From NCBI GenBank assembly GCA_021299465.1, contig JAJTHB010000013.1, forward strand, positions 1-58,567: a stretch of 58,567 nucleotides of DNA, written 5' to 3'. The notes beneath the pieces were generated by a model. That model saw only the letters and a program-made list of their open reading frames with translations. It was not told where the DNA came from and ran no database searches. This DNA comes from Rickettsiales bacterium. GTDB taxonomy: Bacteria; Pseudomonadota; Alphaproteobacteria; Rickettsiales; SXRF01. The number at the start of each line of letters is the position of its first letter. Positions within the stretch are counted from its first letter, which is position 1. Both the position numbers and the translations under genes were made by a program. This document shows, in pieces, positions 8,713 through 18,997 of this stretch.

Positions 8713-10190
8713 GGCTTCATCTCGACTTGCTTAATGAGGTTATTCAAGGACGGTTCCATCGCCTTCAGATAGGGCTGTGGATAGATACCGATCCAGATAA
8801 CAAGCGCCACGATGGGGATGAAAATCACTTTCTCGCGCACGCTCATATCAAGCATCGCGCGCACATGCTCGCTTCCGATCTCACCGAACACGACGCGGCG
8901 ATAAAGCCACAGCATATAGGCCGCGCCGAGCACCACGCCAGTTGCGGCAAAGAACGCCACCCATGTATTCGCCTTGAACGCGCCGAGCAGAACCAGAAAC
9001 TCGCCGACGAAGCCGGACGTGCCGGGCAGGCCGACGGACGCCATAGTAAAGAATATGAAATAAAGCGCGTATTTGGGCATGACTTCCGCGACGCCGCCAT
9101 AAGCCGAAATCTCGCGCGTGTGCAGCCGGTCATACACCACACCAACACAGAGAAACAGCGCGCCGGAGACAAGGCCGTGGCTAATCATCTGGATCATCGC
9201 GCCCTGAAGCCCCTGCAGGTTCATGGTGAAAATCCCGATCGTCACAAAGCCCATATGCGCCACCGACGAATAGGCAATCAGCTTTTTCATATCCGTCTGC
9301 ACCAGCGCGACCAGCGAGGTGTAAATCACCGCGATGATGGAAAACGTGTAAATCAGCCATGTATAGTGATGTGAAGCCTCCGGCAGCATCGGCAGCGAGA
9401 AACGCAGGAAACCATAGCCGCCCATCTTCAGCAGGATACCTGCGAGGATCACCGAGCCGGCGGTCGGCGCCTGCACGTGCGCATCCGGCAGCCAGGTATG
9501 CACCGGCCACATCGGCACCTTCACCGCAAAGGAAGCGAGCATCGCCAGCCACAGCCACTGCTGCACATTCAGGCCAAGCGTCGGCGCTTTGGTCATCAGC
9601 TCGGGAATGCTCGTGGTGCCGAACTGCAGGTACATATAAAGAATCGCAACAAGGAAGAGCACCGAGCCAGCGAGCGTGTAAAGGAAGAATTTATACGATG
9701 CATAAATACGGTTTTTGCCGCCCCAGATGCCGATGATAAGAAACATCGGAATCAGCATGCCCTCGAAGAATAAATAGAACATAAGCGCATCCAGCGAGAC
9801 AAACACGCCGATCACCATCGCCTCTAGAATCAGGAAATTCACCATGAAGGCGCGCGCGCGCGACTGCACCGTTTCCCAGCTGCATAAAATACAGATCGGC
9901 ATCAGGAAGGTGGTGAGCAGCACCATGAACAGCGAAATACCATCTATGCCCAGATGGTAGCTGATACCCAGCCCGGCAAACCATTCATGCTTTTCTACAA
10001 ATTGGAACTCGGCGGTGGTGGTATCAAACATTGCCCAGAGCAGCAGCGACACAAGGAACGTGACGACAGTCGTAAATAGCGCGATATAATGCGCTTCCCT
10101 CCGCCCCTGCTCAGCATGCTCCGCGCGCGTGAAGGCGAGTATCGCCAGCGCGCCGAAAAGAGGAAGAAGAATGAGTGACGTCAGCAGCAT
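8709..10190 (-). CDS. nuoM: NADH-quinone oxidoreductase subunit M
   Basis: Antiporter-like proton-pumping subunit of complex I. 493 residues, with about 14 transmembrane helices. Diagnostic blocks are FFEGMLIPMFLIIGIWGG, KVPMWPVHTWLPDAHVQAPT, GGYGFLRFSLPMLPEAS and AYSSVAHMGFVTIGIF. The lysine and glutamate of the proton path sit in KVPMWPVHTWLPDAH and YLFFEGMLIPM. It starts right after nuoL with no gap and overlaps nuoN by four bases. Confidence 0.95.
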   Translation of the reverse strand: MLLTSLILLPLFGALAILAFTRAEHAEQGRREAHYIALFTTVVTFLVSLLLWAMFDTTTAEFQFVEKHEWFAGLGISYHLGIDGISLFMVLLTTFLMPICILCSWETVQSRARAFMVNFLILEAMVIGVFVSLDALMFYLFFEGMLIPMFLIIGIWGGKNRIYASYKFFLYTLAGSVLFLVAILYMYLQFGTTSIPELMTKAPTLGLNVQQWLWLAMLASFAVKVPMWPVHTWLPDAHVQAPTAGSVILAGILLKMGGYGFLRFSLPMLPEASHHYTWLIYTFSIIAVIYTSLVALVQTDMKKLIAYSSVAHMGFVTIGIFTMNLQGLQGAMIQMISHGLVSGALFLCVGVVYDRLHTREISAYGGVAEVMPKYALYFIFFTMASVGLPGTSGFVGEFLVLLGAFKANTWVAFFAATGVVLGAAYMLWLYRRVVFGEIGSEHVRAMLDMSVREKVIFIPIVALVIWIGIYPQPYLKAMEPSLNNLIKQVEMKP

Positions 10191-12146
10191 CTATCCCCCA
10201 AACACCACCCAGCTGATGATGGCCATAAAACCAATCAGCATGGCAAACGCATAGTGATAGACATAGCCGGTCTGGAGGCGGCTGGTGCGGCCGGCGAAGA
10301 TTTGCGCCGCCAGCGCTGCGCCGTTGGGCATGCCGTCCACCAGCTTTTCATCCCAGAATTTCCAAAGGCTCGCGCCGAGGCGCTTGGCAGGGCGAACGAA
10401 CACCGCATCATACAGCTCATCGACATACCATTTATTCAGCAGGAACTGATACAAACCCGGCATGCGCGACACCAGCGTGGCAGGAATGGCAGGATTTTTA
10501 ATGTAAAACACCCATGCGAGCGCAATGCCCGATAGCGCGACAACCAATGGAAGCAGCGGAACCCAGCCCGGCACATGGTGCGTCGCTTCAAAAATCTCAA
10601 GGGTTGCAATGCTCGCCTGCCAGAAATTGCTATCATGCGAAACAAGGTTCAGCGCGTGATAACCGATAATACCGGAAAATAGCGTGCCGAATACGAGGAG
10701 TAGCAGCGGCTTTAGCATAATCGGTGGGGATTCATGCACATGGCTCATCACTTCTTTGCTTGCACGCGGCGCTCCGTGGAAGGTCATGAAGATCAGGCGC
10801 CATGAATAAAACGCGGTCATGAACGCAGCGGCGATACCCATCCAGAATGCCCAGCGGCCAACGCCGTCCGCTGCATAGGCCGCTTCTAAAATCATATCCT
10901 TGGAATAGTAACCGGCAAAAACGGGAATGCCCGCGAGCGCCAGCGAGCCGAGCCACATATAGCCGTAAGTGACCGGCATCAGTTTCCAGATGCCGCCCAT
11001 CCTGCGCATATCCTGCTCGCCGGACATGCCGTGTATCACGCTGCCTGCGCCGAGGAAAAGCAATGCTTTGAAAAACGCATGGGTCATCAAATGGAACATC
11101 GCCGCGCCATACGCGCCGACGCCGCAGGCAAAAAACATATAGCCGAGCTGCGAGCAGGTAGAATACGCAATCACGCGCTTGATGTCGTTCTGCACAAGGC
11201 CGACGGTCGCGGCGAAAAAGGCAGTGAGCGCGCCGACGATGGTGACCACCATCAGCGCCGTATGTGATTCTTCAAACAGCGGCGACATGCGCACCACGAG
11301 GAATACACCGGCGGTCACCATGGTTGCCGCGTGGATGAGCGCGGAGACGGGCGTCGGGCCTTCCATCGCGTCCGGTAGCCAGGTATGCAGGCCAAACTGG
11401 GCGGATTTGCCCATCGCGCCTATAAACAGAAGAATGCACGCAAGTGTGAGCGCATGAAATTGCATGCCAAGGAAATTAAATGTCGAAGTTTTGTGTGCTT
11501 CAATGCCGGCAAAAATCGTATCAAACTGCACGCTGCCGAAAATCACAAACACCGCGAAAATACCCAGCGCAAAACCGAAATCGCCAACGCGGTTCACAAG
11601 GAATGCTTTGATCGCGGCGGCGTTTGCTTCTTTCTTTTTGAACCAGAAACCGATCAGCAGATAAGAACACAGCCCCACCCCTTCCCAGCCAAGGAAGAGC
11701 TGCACGAGGTTATCGCTGGTCACCAGCATGAGCATGAAAAATGTAAAGAGCGAGAGATAGGCCATGAAGCGCGGCTGGTGCTCATCGTGGCTCATATAAC
11801 CAACCGAGTAGAGATGCACCACCGCTGACACCCATGTCACTACCACCAGCATCACCGCGGTCAGCGCATCAACACGTAGCGTCCAGCGCACATCAAAATC
11901 CCCCACCACCATCCAGCTGGCGAGGTTTACCTTATGCACCAACCCCTGCGGCCCCAACATCTCGCGCCAGTCGCCATGCGCTGCGCCATATTTGGCAAAT
12001 TCCATGAACACGATGCCGGAGAACAGCGCCGCTAAGCACATGCCGCCGCAGGTGATGATGTGGGCAGCGCGCGGCGAAATCGTGCGCACGGTGAGGCCAA
12101 CGCCAAGCGCGGCAAGTAGCGGCAGGAAAACGATGAGCGAGATCAT
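10191..12146 (-). CDS. nuoL: NADH-quinone oxidoreductase subunit L
   Basis: Largest antiporter-like subunit of complex I, carrying the long lateral helix that spans the membrane arm. 651 residues. Visible signatures are LFLGWEGVGLCSYLLIGFW, GKSAQFGLHTWLPDAMEGPT, SALIHAATMVTAGVFLV and AYSTCSQLGYMFFACG, followed by the YYSKDMILEAAY region and a C-terminal helix. NuoL-specific length separates it from NuoM and NuoN. Three bases separate it from nuoK; nuoM follows immediately. Confidence 0.95.
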   Translation of the reverse strand: MISLIVFLPLLAALGVGLTVRTISPRAAHIITCGGMCLAALFSGIVFMEFAKYGAAHGDWREMLGPQGLVHKVNLASWMVVGDFDVRWTLRVDALTAVMLVVVTWVSAVVHLYSVGYMSHDEHQPRFMAYLSLFTFFMLMLVTSDNLVQLFLGWEGVGLCSYLLIGFWFKKKEANAAAIKAFLVNRVGDFGFALGIFAVFVIFGSVQFDTIFAGIEAHKTSTFNFLGMQFHALTLACILLFIGAMGKSAQFGLHTWLPDAMEGPTPVSALIHAATMVTAGVFLVVRMSPLFEESHTALMVVTIVGALTAFFAATVGLVQNDIKRVIAYSTCSQLGYMFFACGVGAYGAAMFHLMTHAFFKALLFLGAGSVIHGMSGEQDMRRMGGIWKLMPVTYGYMWLGSLALAGIPVFAGYYSKDMILEAAYAADGVGRWAFWMGIAAAFMTAFYSWRLIFMTFHGAPRASKEVMSHVHESPPIMLKPLLLLVFGTLFSGIIGYHALNLVSHDSNFWQASIATLEIFEATHHVPGWVPLLPLVVALSGIALAWVFYIKNPAIPATLVSRMPGLYQFLLNKWYVDELYDAVFVRPAKRLGASLWKFWDEKLVDGMPNGAALAAQIFAGRTSRLQTGYVYHYAFAMLIGFMAIISWVVFGG

Positions 12147-12149
12147 AGC

Positions 12150-12476
12150 CTATCCTCTCATCATATTGACATCTTCCACCGCAATCGTGCCGCGGTTTCG
12201 GAAGTAGATCACTAAAATAGCAAGGCCGATAGCGGCTTCAGCAGCGGCGACGGTTAAAATAAACATCGCAAAAATCTGGCCGGATAAATCCCCGAGCATC
12301 ACCGAGAACGCCACGAAATTGATATTCACCGACAGCAGAATCAGCTCCACCGACATCAGGATGGTGATGATGTTTTTACGGTTGAGGAAAATGCCGCAAA
12401 TGCCGATGGTAAAAAGTAGGCTGGAAACCACGAGGTAATGCATGATGCCAATGGAGCCGAAAAACAGGTGATCCAT
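12150..12476 (-). CDS. nuoK: NADH-quinone oxidoreductase subunit K
   Basis: Small three-helix membrane subunit of complex I that links the quinone site to the antiporter subunits. The conserved block [20 protein letters not shown] contains the membrane glutamate, and NINFVAFS and [13 protein letters not shown] follow. With the ATG at 12476 the protein has 108 residues; a second ATG at 12443 would give 97. The first is preferred because a G-rich ribosome-binding sequence in the nuoJ tail lies just upstream. It begins one base after the nuoJ stop. Confidence 0.94.
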   Translation of the reverse strand: MDHLFFGSIGIMHYLVVSSLLFTIGICGIFLNRKNIITILMSVELILLSVNINFVAFSVMLGDLSGQIFAMFILTVAAAEAAIGLAILVIYFRNRGTIAVEDVNMMRG

Positions 12477-12477
12477 G

Positions 12478-13098
12478 CTACGCCCCCTGCCCCGGCTTAA
12501 CTTTCACAATCTCCATCGCATCCTCGCGCCTGCGGTTCATCTGAACCGATACGCTTTGCTTGCGCACGCCTTCGCGCGTACGCAGCGTCAGCACAATCGC
12601 GCCGATCATCGCAATAAGCAGGATAATGCCCGCCATCTGGAATGGGTAGAGATACCAAGTGTACATCACCTGCCCGATCGCTTCGGTATTGGTGATCTCG
12701 GCAGGATCAGGAATAGCATGGGTGGTAGCGGCTTTGTTGCTCTCCATATTCAGCGAAATGGAATAAACAAAAATCAGCTGGAACAGCACAATCGCCGCGA
12801 CACTAAGGCCAAGCGGCAGATATTTCTGAAAGCCTTCACGTAGCTCGGCAAAATTGATATCAAGCATCATCACCACAAAGAGGAAAAGCACCGCCACCGC
12901 GCCGACATACACAATCACCAGGGTCATCGCGATATATTCCGCGCCGATCAGGATGAAAAGCCCCGCCGAATTGAAAAAGGCAAGGATCAGGAAAAATACC
13001 GAATGCACTGGGTTCTTTGATGAAATCACCATCAGCGCCGAAAACACCGTCACAGCTGCGAAAAGGTAAAAAACAATCGTGGGAAGGAGTTCTTGCAC
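12478..13098 (-). CDS. nuoJ: NADH-quinone oxidoreductase subunit J
   Basis: Membrane subunit of complex I with five helices, including the mobile helix with the pi-bulge. Blocks [20 protein letters not shown] and [18 protein letters not shown] are characteristic. 206 residues. The start is GTG at 13098. It lies five bases downstream of the G-run of a palindromic repeat (13104-13121), which is the only Shine-Dalgarno-like sequence available, so the repeat may serve as the ribosome-binding site. The 110-base gap to nuoI is otherwise occupied by that repeat. Confidence 0.93.
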   Translation of the reverse strand: MQELLPTIVFYLFAAVTVFSALMVISSKNPVHSVFFLILAFFNSAGLFILIGAEYIAMTLVIVYVGAVAVLFLFVVMMLDINFAELREGFQKYLPLGLSVAAIVLFQLIFVYSISLNMESNKAATTHAIPDPAEITNTEAIGQVMYTWYLYPFQMAGIILLIAMIGAIVLTLRTREGVRKQSVSVQMNRRREDAMEIVKVKPGQGA

Positions 13099-13103
13099 TT
13101 AAA

Positions 13104-13203
13104 CCCCCGCGAAAGCGGGGGTCCTGCCCGCTGTTATTTGATTCAAACCATCATTCAACATATACATCTTTTTACTCTACTGGATCCCCGCTTTCGCGGG
13201 GAT
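13104..13203. repeat. Paired CCCCGC-GAAA-GCGGGG palindromes between nuoI and nuoJ
   Basis: Two short hairpins, at 13104-13121 and 13184-13203, are reverse complements of each other and enclose about 60 bases of A/T-richer sequence. Each has arms of CCCCGC/GCGGGG around a GAAA-type loop followed by a TCC(T/A)G tail. Together they form a roughly 100-base composite inverted repeat inside the nuo operon transcript. Single copies of the same hairpin lie at 25162-25188 and 56101-56129. They may stabilise, cleave or attenuate the message; only the structure is seen. Confidence 0.85.
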
Positions 13204-13208
13204 GAGGT

Positions 13209-13694
13209 TCATCGATACGCCGCATCTGCACTCAAATTAGCAGCGATGGCAGATTCCCAGCGCTCACCATTTTCGAGCAGTTTATCTTTGTTATAGAAAA
13301 GTTCTTCGCGCGTGTAGGTGGCGAATTCAAAATTGGGGCCTTCGACAATCGCATCCACCGGGCAGGCTTCCTGACAAAAGCCGCAGTAAATGCATTTGGT
13401 CATGTCGATATCGTAGCGGGTGGTGCGGCGGCTACCGTCGGCGCGCGCCTCGGCTTCGATGGTGATGGCCTGCGCCGGACAGATCGCTTCGCAGAGTTTG
13501 CAGGCGATGCAGCGTTCTTCACCGTTTGGGTAGCGACGCAGCGCATGTTCACCGCGAAAGCGCGGGCTGAGCGGGCCTTTTTCAAAAGGGTAATTAATCG
13601 TCACCGGCTTTTTGAACATGTATTTGAGCGTCATCCAGAAGCCAGATAGCAGCTCGGTGAGCAGGAAGGCGCGGGCGGTGCGGTCAAGAGCCAT
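13209..13694 (-). CDS. nuoI: NADH-quinone oxidoreductase subunit I (two 4Fe-4S ferredoxin)
   Basis: Peripheral-arm subunit that carries clusters N6a and N6b towards the quinone site. Two 4Fe-4S motifs are clear: [12 protein letters not shown] and [12 protein letters not shown]. 161 residues from the ATG at 13694. The open frame extends further upstream to 13742, but that would overlap nuoH and add a Cys-rich tail unlike the family, while [15 protein letters not shown] is a normal start. It begins two bases after the nuoH stop. Confidence 0.95.
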   Translation of the reverse strand: MALDRTARAFLLTELLSGFWMTLKYMFKKPVTINYPFEKGPLSPRFRGEHALRRYPNGEERCIACKLCEAICPAQAITIEAEARADGSRRTTRYDIDMTKCIYCGFCQEACPVDAIVEGPNFEFATYTREELFYNKDKLLENGERWESAIAANLSADAAYR

Positions 13695-13696
13695 AA

Positions 13697-14713
13697 CTAA
13701 CCTTGTACAAAAACAACATATGCGGACACCAGCACTACCCAAACCAGCGACAAAGGCAAGAACACTTTCCAGCCAAGGCGCATCAGCTGGTCATAACGAT
13801 AGCGCGGCAGGGTGGCACGTGCCCAGATGAATACAAAGAGGCAGAAAAACACCTTCCCTACAAACCACAATACGCCAGGGATAAAGTCCAGCGCAGCAAC
13901 TGGTGCATACCAGCCACCTAAGAACAGAATGGTGATCATCCCGCTCATCAAAATCATGTTCATGTATTCGCCGAGGAAAAACAGCGCGAAGCTCATCGAC
14001 GAATATTCAACGTTGTAGCCGGAAACAAGTTCGGCTTCCGCTTCTGGCAAATCAAACGGATGGCGGTTGGTTTCCGCAAGCGCGGAGATAAAAAACACGA
14101 TAAACATCGGGAAAAGAATCCCAACCGCATGCCAGTTTGCGATACCGCCCGCCTGTGAAGCGACCACATCGCCAAGATTGAGCGAGCCGACAAGAAGCAG
14201 CACGGTCACAATCACAAAACCGATCGACACTTCATACGAGACCATCTGCGCGCTGGAACGAATCGCGCCAAGAAAAGCATATTTGGAATTGCTCGCCCAG
14301 CCAGCCATAATGATGCCATACACACCGAGCGACGAGATAGCAAAGAGATAGAGAATCCCGACATTAATATCAGCGATCACGAAATTTTCAGAAAGCGGAA
14401 TCACCGCCCAGCCAAGCAGCGCCAGCGCAAAGGTGACCATCGGCGCGGCGATAAAGACGATCTTGCTCGCCTGCGTCGGCCAGATGGTTTCTTTGAAAAT
14501 TAGCTTCAGCCCGTCAGCAAACGGTTGCAGCAGGCCAAAAAAGCCCACCACGTTCGGGCCTTTCCGAAGCTGCATGGCGGCGATCACCTTACGCTCGTAG
14601 TAGGTCGTCATCGCCATCGCGATCATCAGCGGCACCGCCACCAGCAAAATCTTGCCGATGATTTCTAGGAGTGGCCAAACAGTCTCCAGGCACTCGGTCA
14701 GCCAGGCCATCAT
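13697..14713 (-). CDS. nuoH: NADH-quinone oxidoreductase subunit H
   Basis: Eight-helix membrane subunit that forms the quinone-binding chamber of complex I. Hallmarks: [60 protein letters not shown] and [13 protein letters not shown]. 338 residues. The start overlaps the nuoG stop by four bases (ATGA), and nuoI follows after two bases. Confidence 0.96.
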   Translation of the reverse strand: MMAWLTECLETVWPLLEIIGKILLVAVPLMIAMAMTTYYERKVIAAMQLRKGPNVVGFFGLLQPFADGLKLIFKETIWPTQASKIVFIAAPMVTFALALLGWAVIPLSENFVIADINVGILYLFAISSLGVYGIIMAGWASNSKYAFLGAIRSSAQMVSYEVSIGFVIVTVLLLVGSLNLGDVVASQAGGIANWHAVGILFPMFIVFFISALAETNRHPFDLPEAEAELVSGYNVEYSSMSFALFFLGEYMNMILMSGMITILFLGGWYAPVAALDFIPGVLWFVGKVFFCLFVFIWARATLPRYRYDQLMRLGWKVFLPLSLVWVVLVSAYVVFVQG

Positions 14714-16767
14714 GCCGCCCTCTTCTGCTCATTCATTTCCCGCACGCACTCACCCATCGTGCGCGAGGCGCGTGAGATAGGGTCGGTCATGTAGAAATTG
14801 GTGATGAAGGGTTCAAATACGGCGCCGCTGATTGAACCGAGATTTTTCGGCGCCCCTTGCCATACGCCAGACGTGATCTGGTTAATCGCGGCAAAGCTTG
14901 GCGCCAGCTTCGCCATACGCGCGCGCAGCTGCTCGATCGTATTATAGGGTAGCGACTTGCCCAGCGCATCGGATAGCGCGCGGATAATCGCCCAGTCGTC
15001 TTTTGCCTGCCCGGGTGGGAAGACACAGCGTTTGGCGCGCTGGGCACGGCCTTCCAGATTCACGTAGGTCGCATCTTTTTCGGTGTAGGCAGCGCCGGGC
15101 AGAATCACATCTGCGCGCTGCGCGCCATCATCGCCATGATGCCCCTGATAAATCACGAAGGTGCGGCCAAGCAGGTTCATATCAAATTCATCAGCGCCGA
15201 GAAGGTAGACGAGCTTTAAGGTTTCTTTTTTGCAGCCGTCGAAAATGCCGGCCATATCCTTGCCGTCTTTCATCGGCACAAAGCCAGCATCCAGCGCGCC
15301 GACGCGGCCTGCCGCGTGATGCAGCACATTAAACCCGTTCCAACCGTCCTTGATCATGCCATATTTCTCAGCAACCGCTTTTGCTGTTTGGATGATGGCA
15401 TGACCATCATTGCGTGCAAGTGCGGCGGTGCCCAAAATCAGCATCGGGTTTTTGGCGCCAGCTAGAATCTCTGCCAGCGGATGTTTGCCGGATGCAATAT
15501 CGGCGAGCGTGCGCGGATCATTACCCAGTGTTTCGTAACCATAAGTCAGCTCGGTTTCCGGACCGATAGAGACAATGCGAAGCTTGCCGGAAAGCCATGC
15601 TTTGCGGATACGCGCGTTGACTAGCGGCGCTTCTAAGCGCGGGTTCGCACCCACCAGAAGCAACACATCCGCCTGCTCGATGCCAGCAATAGTTGTATTA
15701 AAAAGATAATTGCTGCGGCTTGTCGGATCAAGCTGCGCGCCTTCCTGACGGCAATCGCGGCTCATCACGCCGATGCTGTCGAGGAGATCACGCAGCGCTA
15801 CGGCGCTCTCTGAGCACACCAGATTACCGGCAATCGCCGCCATCTGCTCCGGCTTTAAATGCTTCATCTTCGCCGCGATGACATCAAACACTTCCTGCCA
15901 GCTGGCTTCTCTCAGCTTACCATCCTCGCCACGCACATAAGAGCGGTCAAGGCGCTGGACTTTCAGGCCGTCACAGGCGTGGCGCGTTTTGTCTGAAATC
16001 CATTCCTCGTTAATTGCTTCATTGACACGCGGCAGAACCCGCAGCACCGCCTGACCGCGGCTATCAACGCGGATGTTCGAGCCCACCGCATCCATCACGT
16101 CAATCGTTTCGGTATGTTTCAGTTCCCACGGACGGGCAGCAAAAGCATAGGGCTTGCTGGTGAGCGCGCCCACCGGACACAGATCCACCATATTACCGGA
16201 AAGCTCCGAGGTGAGCGCTTTTTCGACATAGGTGCCGATTTCCATATGCTCGCCGCGGCCGAACGCGCCAAGCTCCGGCACACCGGCGACCTGCGTGGCA
16301 AAGCGCACGCAGCGTGTGCAGTGGATGCAGCGCGTCATCTGCGTTTTAATCAGCGGGCCCATGTATTTATCTTCGACAGCGCGCTTCATTTCCTTATAGC
16401 GGCTGATACCGGTGCCGTAGGCCATCGCCTGATCCTGCAAATCGCACTCGCCGCCCTGATCGCAGATCGGGCAATCGAGTGGATGGTTGATAAGCAGAAA
16501 TTCCATCACTCCTTCGCGGGCTTTTTTCACCATCGGCGAATTGGTTTTCACTACCATGCCGTCGGCGCAGGGCAGCGCGCACGATGCCTGCGGCTTAGGC
16601 GGCCCGGGCGATACTTCAACGAGACACATGCGGCAATTGCCGGCAATGGCGAGCCGCTCATGGTAGCAGAAGCGCGGAATCTCGATGCCAAGCTGCTCGC
16701 ACGCCTGAATCAGCACTGTGCCCGCTGCGACTTCTATTTCTTTTCCGTCAATTGTAAGTTTAGGCAT
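14710..16767 (-). CDS. nuoG: NADH-quinone oxidoreductase subunit G
   Basis: Iron-sulfur subunit of the NADH-oxidising arm. An N-terminal 2Fe-2S ferredoxin domain contains [15 protein letters not shown], followed by a His/Cys cluster region ([18 protein letters not shown]) and a 4Fe-4S site in [18 protein letters not shown] long degenerate molybdopterin-oxidoreductase domain follows. At 685 residues it is in the alphaproteobacterial/mitochondrial size class. An unrelated PH-like gene lies between it and nuoF, four bases upstream of its start. Confidence 0.95.
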   Translation of the reverse strand: MPKLTIDGKEIEVAAGTVLIQACEQLGIEIPRFCYHERLAIAGNCRMCLVEVSPGPPKPQASCALPCADGMVVKTNSPMVKKAREGVMEFLLINHPLDCPICDQGGECDLQDQAMAYGTGISRYKEMKRAVEDKYMGPLIKTQMTRCIHCTRCVRFATQVAGVPELGAFGRGEHMEIGTYVEKALTSELSGNMVDLCPVGALTSKPYAFAARPWELKHTETIDVMDAVGSNIRVDSRGQAVLRVLPRVNEAINEEWISDKTRHACDGLKVQRLDRSYVRGEDGKLREASWQEVFDVIAAKMKHLKPEQMAAIAGNLVCSESAVALRDLLDSIGVMSRDCRQEGAQLDPTSRSNYLFNTTIAGIEQADVLLLVGANPRLEAPLVNARIRKAWLSGKLRIVSIGPETELTYGYETLGNDPRTLADIASGKHPLAEILAGAKNPMLILGTAALARNDGHAIIQTAKAVAEKYGMIKDGWNGFNVLHHAAGRVGALDAGFVPMKDGKDMAGIFDGCKKETLKLVYLLGADEFDMNLLGRTFVIYQGHHGDDGAQRADVILPGAAYTEKDATYVNLEGRAQRAKRCVFPPGQAKDDWAIIRALSDALGKSLPYNTIEQLRARMAKLAPSFAAINQITSGVWQGAPKNLGSISGAVFEPFITNFYMTDPISRASRTMGECVREMNEQKRAA

Positions 16768-16771
16768 AATT

Positions 16772-17113
16772 TCACGTATGTTTCTGTGCTAATTGGTTGA
16801 TTAGCTCAAATACTTTTTCTTTGAGCATCTCAAATTGTTTAGCATTGGTTTTCTTAAATTTCACAATGCTATTAGCGGCATTTTTCTTTTCATCGGCGCT
16901 GCGGCCGGAGCGAACGAATTCAATCGAGCCCATGCCGAGCAACACGGGTGGCTTGAACATCACTTCCGAAATCGCCGCCAGCGGAATTTCGCGCTTCGAG
17001 TTGAGGCCATATTTGAACATATTAAAAACACCGGAGCGCAGAATCACGACGCGATCATTCATGAGCTCAACTTCACCATCAAACCCTTTTACCTTCATTA
17101 GTAACTTAGCCAT
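16772..17113 (-). CDS. Small bacterial PH-like (DUF4429-type) protein inserted between nuoF and nuoG
   Basis: 113 residues, no signal or membrane segment. The pattern GFDGEVELMNDRVVILRSG, REIPLAAISEVMFKPP, a GSIEFVRSG strand and a C-terminal amphipathic helix match the bacterial PH-like fold of DUF4429-type domains, which read as beta-strands closed by a helix. The role is unknown; such domains often occur in membrane-associated or stress proteins. It lies 18 bases after nuoF and 4 bases before nuoG, so it must be co-transcribed with complex I. It is not a standard nuo gene. Family assignment is by pattern only. Confidence 0.7.
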   Translation of the reverse strand: MAKLLMKVKGFDGEVELMNDRVVILRSGVFNMFKYGLNSKREIPLAAISEVMFKPPVLLGMGSIEFVRSGRSADEKKNAANSIVKFKKTNAKQFEMLKEKVFELINQLAQKHT

Positions 17114-17131
17114 CTGTTTTCCTTTTCGGGT

Positions 17132-18412
17132 TTATGCGGCTTTCTTGCCGCTATAGTCGTGAATTCGGCGTTCGATCTCGCCGCGGAAATGACGTACCAA
17201 CCCCTGCACCGGCCATGCGGCAGCATCGCCAAGCGCACAGATCGTGTGGCCTTCGATACGGCCTGCAACGTCCAGCATCTGATCAATCTCTTCAATCTTC
17301 GCCTGGCCTTTTGCCATGCGCTCCATCATGCGCCATAGCCAGCCTGTGCCCTCGCGGCAGGGCGTGCACTGACCGCAGGATTCATGCGTATAGAATTTAG
17401 ATAGTCGCGCAATGGCTTTCACGATATCCGTTGATTTGTCCATGACGATGACACCCGCAGTGCCAAGGCCGGTTTTAACAGCCTTCAGCGAATCAAAATC
17501 CATCAGCACCGTCTCGCAAATATCTTTAGGAATAAGGGGGGTTGATGAACCGCCAGGAATAATCGCGAGCAAATTATCCCAGCCACCGCGCACACCGCCT
17601 GCATGTTTTTCAATCAACTCTTTCAGTGGAATCGACATCGCTTCTTCCACGTTGCAGGGCTTATTCACATGGCCGGAGATGCAGAATACTTTTGTGCCAG
17701 TATTATTGGGCTTGCCAATACTTGCAAACCACGATGCGCCGCGCCTAAGGATAGTCGGCACCACGGCGATGGTTTCAACATTATTCACCGTCGTCGGGCA
17801 GCCCCACACACCGCATGCAGCAGGGAACGGTGGCTTCAGGCGCGGCTGGCCTTTTTTACCTTCCAGCGATTCGATGAGCGCCGTTTCTTCACCGCAAATA
17901 TAAGCACCCGCGCCTTCATGAATAAAAATATCGCAATCAAAGCCGGAACCGCATGCATTTTTACCAATCAGGCCGGCGTCATAGGCTTCATCAATCGCAT
18001 GCTGGATGCGTTTGATTTCTTCAACATATTCGCCGCGAATATAAATGTAGGCGGCGACCGCGCGCATCGCGAAACAGGCAATCAGGCAGCCCTCAATAAG
18101 CTTGTGCGGCTCGTGACGCATCATATCGCGATCTTTGCAGGTTCCTGGCTCACCCTCATCGGCGTTCACCACAAGATAGCTTGGCCTGCCGTCGGACTGC
18201 TTGGGCATGAACGACCATTTCATCCCTGTCGCAAACCCTGCGCCGCCACGGCCACGCAGGCCGGATGCTTTCACCGCCTCGACAATCGCTTCGGGCGTTT
18301 GGCTCAAAATGGCCTTGGTGTTATCCCAATCGCCCCGCGCCCGCGCGCCGCTAAGGCGCCAGTCGTCAAAGCCGTAGAGATTAGAAAAAATTCGATCTTG
18401 AAGAGATAGCAT
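17132..18412 (-). CDS. nuoF: NADH-quinone oxidoreductase subunit F (NADH- and FMN-binding)
   Basis: Oxidises NADH and passes electrons to FMN and cluster N3. Motifs: NADH-binding [19 protein letters not shown]-binding [35 protein letters not shown], and the 4Fe-4S motif [12 protein letters not shown]. 426 residues, the normal length. It begins immediately after the nuoE stop (TAG then ATG), so translation is coupled. The following gene is the PH-like insert instead of nuoG. Confidence 0.96.
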   Translation of the reverse strand: MLSLQDRIFSNLYGFDDWRLSGARARGDWDNTKAILSQTPEAIVEAVKASGLRGRGGAGFATGMKWSFMPKQSDGRPSYLVVNADEGEPGTCKDRDMMRHEPHKLIEGCLIACFAMRAVAAYIYIRGEYVEEIKRIQHAIDEAYDAGLIGKNACGSGFDCDIFIHEGAGAYICGEETALIESLEGKKGQPRLKPPFPAACGVWGCPTTVNNVETIAVVPTILRRGASWFASIGKPNNTGTKVFCISGHVNKPCNVEEAMSIPLKELIEKHAGGVRGGWDNLLAIIPGGSSTPLIPKDICETVLMDFDSLKAVKTGLGTAGVIVMDKSTDIVKAIARLSKFYTHESCGQCTPCREGTGWLWRMMERMAKGQAKIEEIDQMLDVAGRIEGHTICALGDAAAWPVQGLVRHFRGEIERRIHDYSGKKAA

Positions 18413-18997
18413 CTACTGATCCCCCATCGGTTCACTAGAGCGGCGACCACTCTGCGGCCCTGGCTTTGGATCATGGCCAAGCGCAAATTCATCAACGAGT
18501 TTACTCATCATATCTGGCGTAAGGTCTTCATAATAATGCTCGCCAACCTGACACATCGGCGCATTCACACATGCGCCCAAACATTCTGCTTCTTTGAGTG
18601 TGAATTTTCCATCCGGCGTCGTCTCGCCTACTTTGATACCGAGCTTCTTCTCGCAGGCCGCAACAATCGCGTCAGAACCACGGAGCCAGCAAGGCGTGGT
18701 GGTACAGATTTCGATCATGTACTCGCCAACAGGCTCCAAGTTATACATGGTGTAGAATGAGGCAACTTCATAAACACGCACTGGTGCCATGCCAAGGATG
18801 GAGGCAACATAATCCATTGCAGATTTGCTTAAATAATTTCGATTTTGCTTTTGCGCCAGCGTGAGCAGCGGCATCACCGCGCTTTGCTGTTTACCTGCGG
18901 GGTAACGTGCAATGATTGCTTTAGCATGCTCGACATTTTCTTTAGAGAAAGAAAACTCTGGCTCATGTTTTTTTTGGTTAGCAATTTTGGTCATCAT
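18413..18997 (-). CDS. nuoE: NADH-quinone oxidoreductase subunit E
   Basis: 24-kDa-type subunit with the N1a 2Fe-2S cluster in a thioredoxin-like fold. The four cysteines lie in CTTPCWLRG and CLGACVNAPMC. 194 residues. Two ATGs in tandem start the gene; the first overlaps the stop of the upstream secreted-protein gene (ATGA). The C-terminal tail DPKPGPQSGRRSSEP is ordinary for the family. nuoF follows without a gap. Confidence 0.95.
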   Translation of the reverse strand: MMTKIANQKKHEPEFSFSKENVEHAKAIIARYPAGKQQSAVMPLLTLAQKQNRNYLSKSAMDYVASILGMAPVRVYEVASFYTMYNLEPVGEYMIEICTTTPCWLRGSDAIVAACEKKLGIKVGETTPDGKFTLKEAECLGACVNAPMCQVGEHYYEDLTPDMMSKLVDEFALGHDPKPGPQSGRRSSEPMGDQ

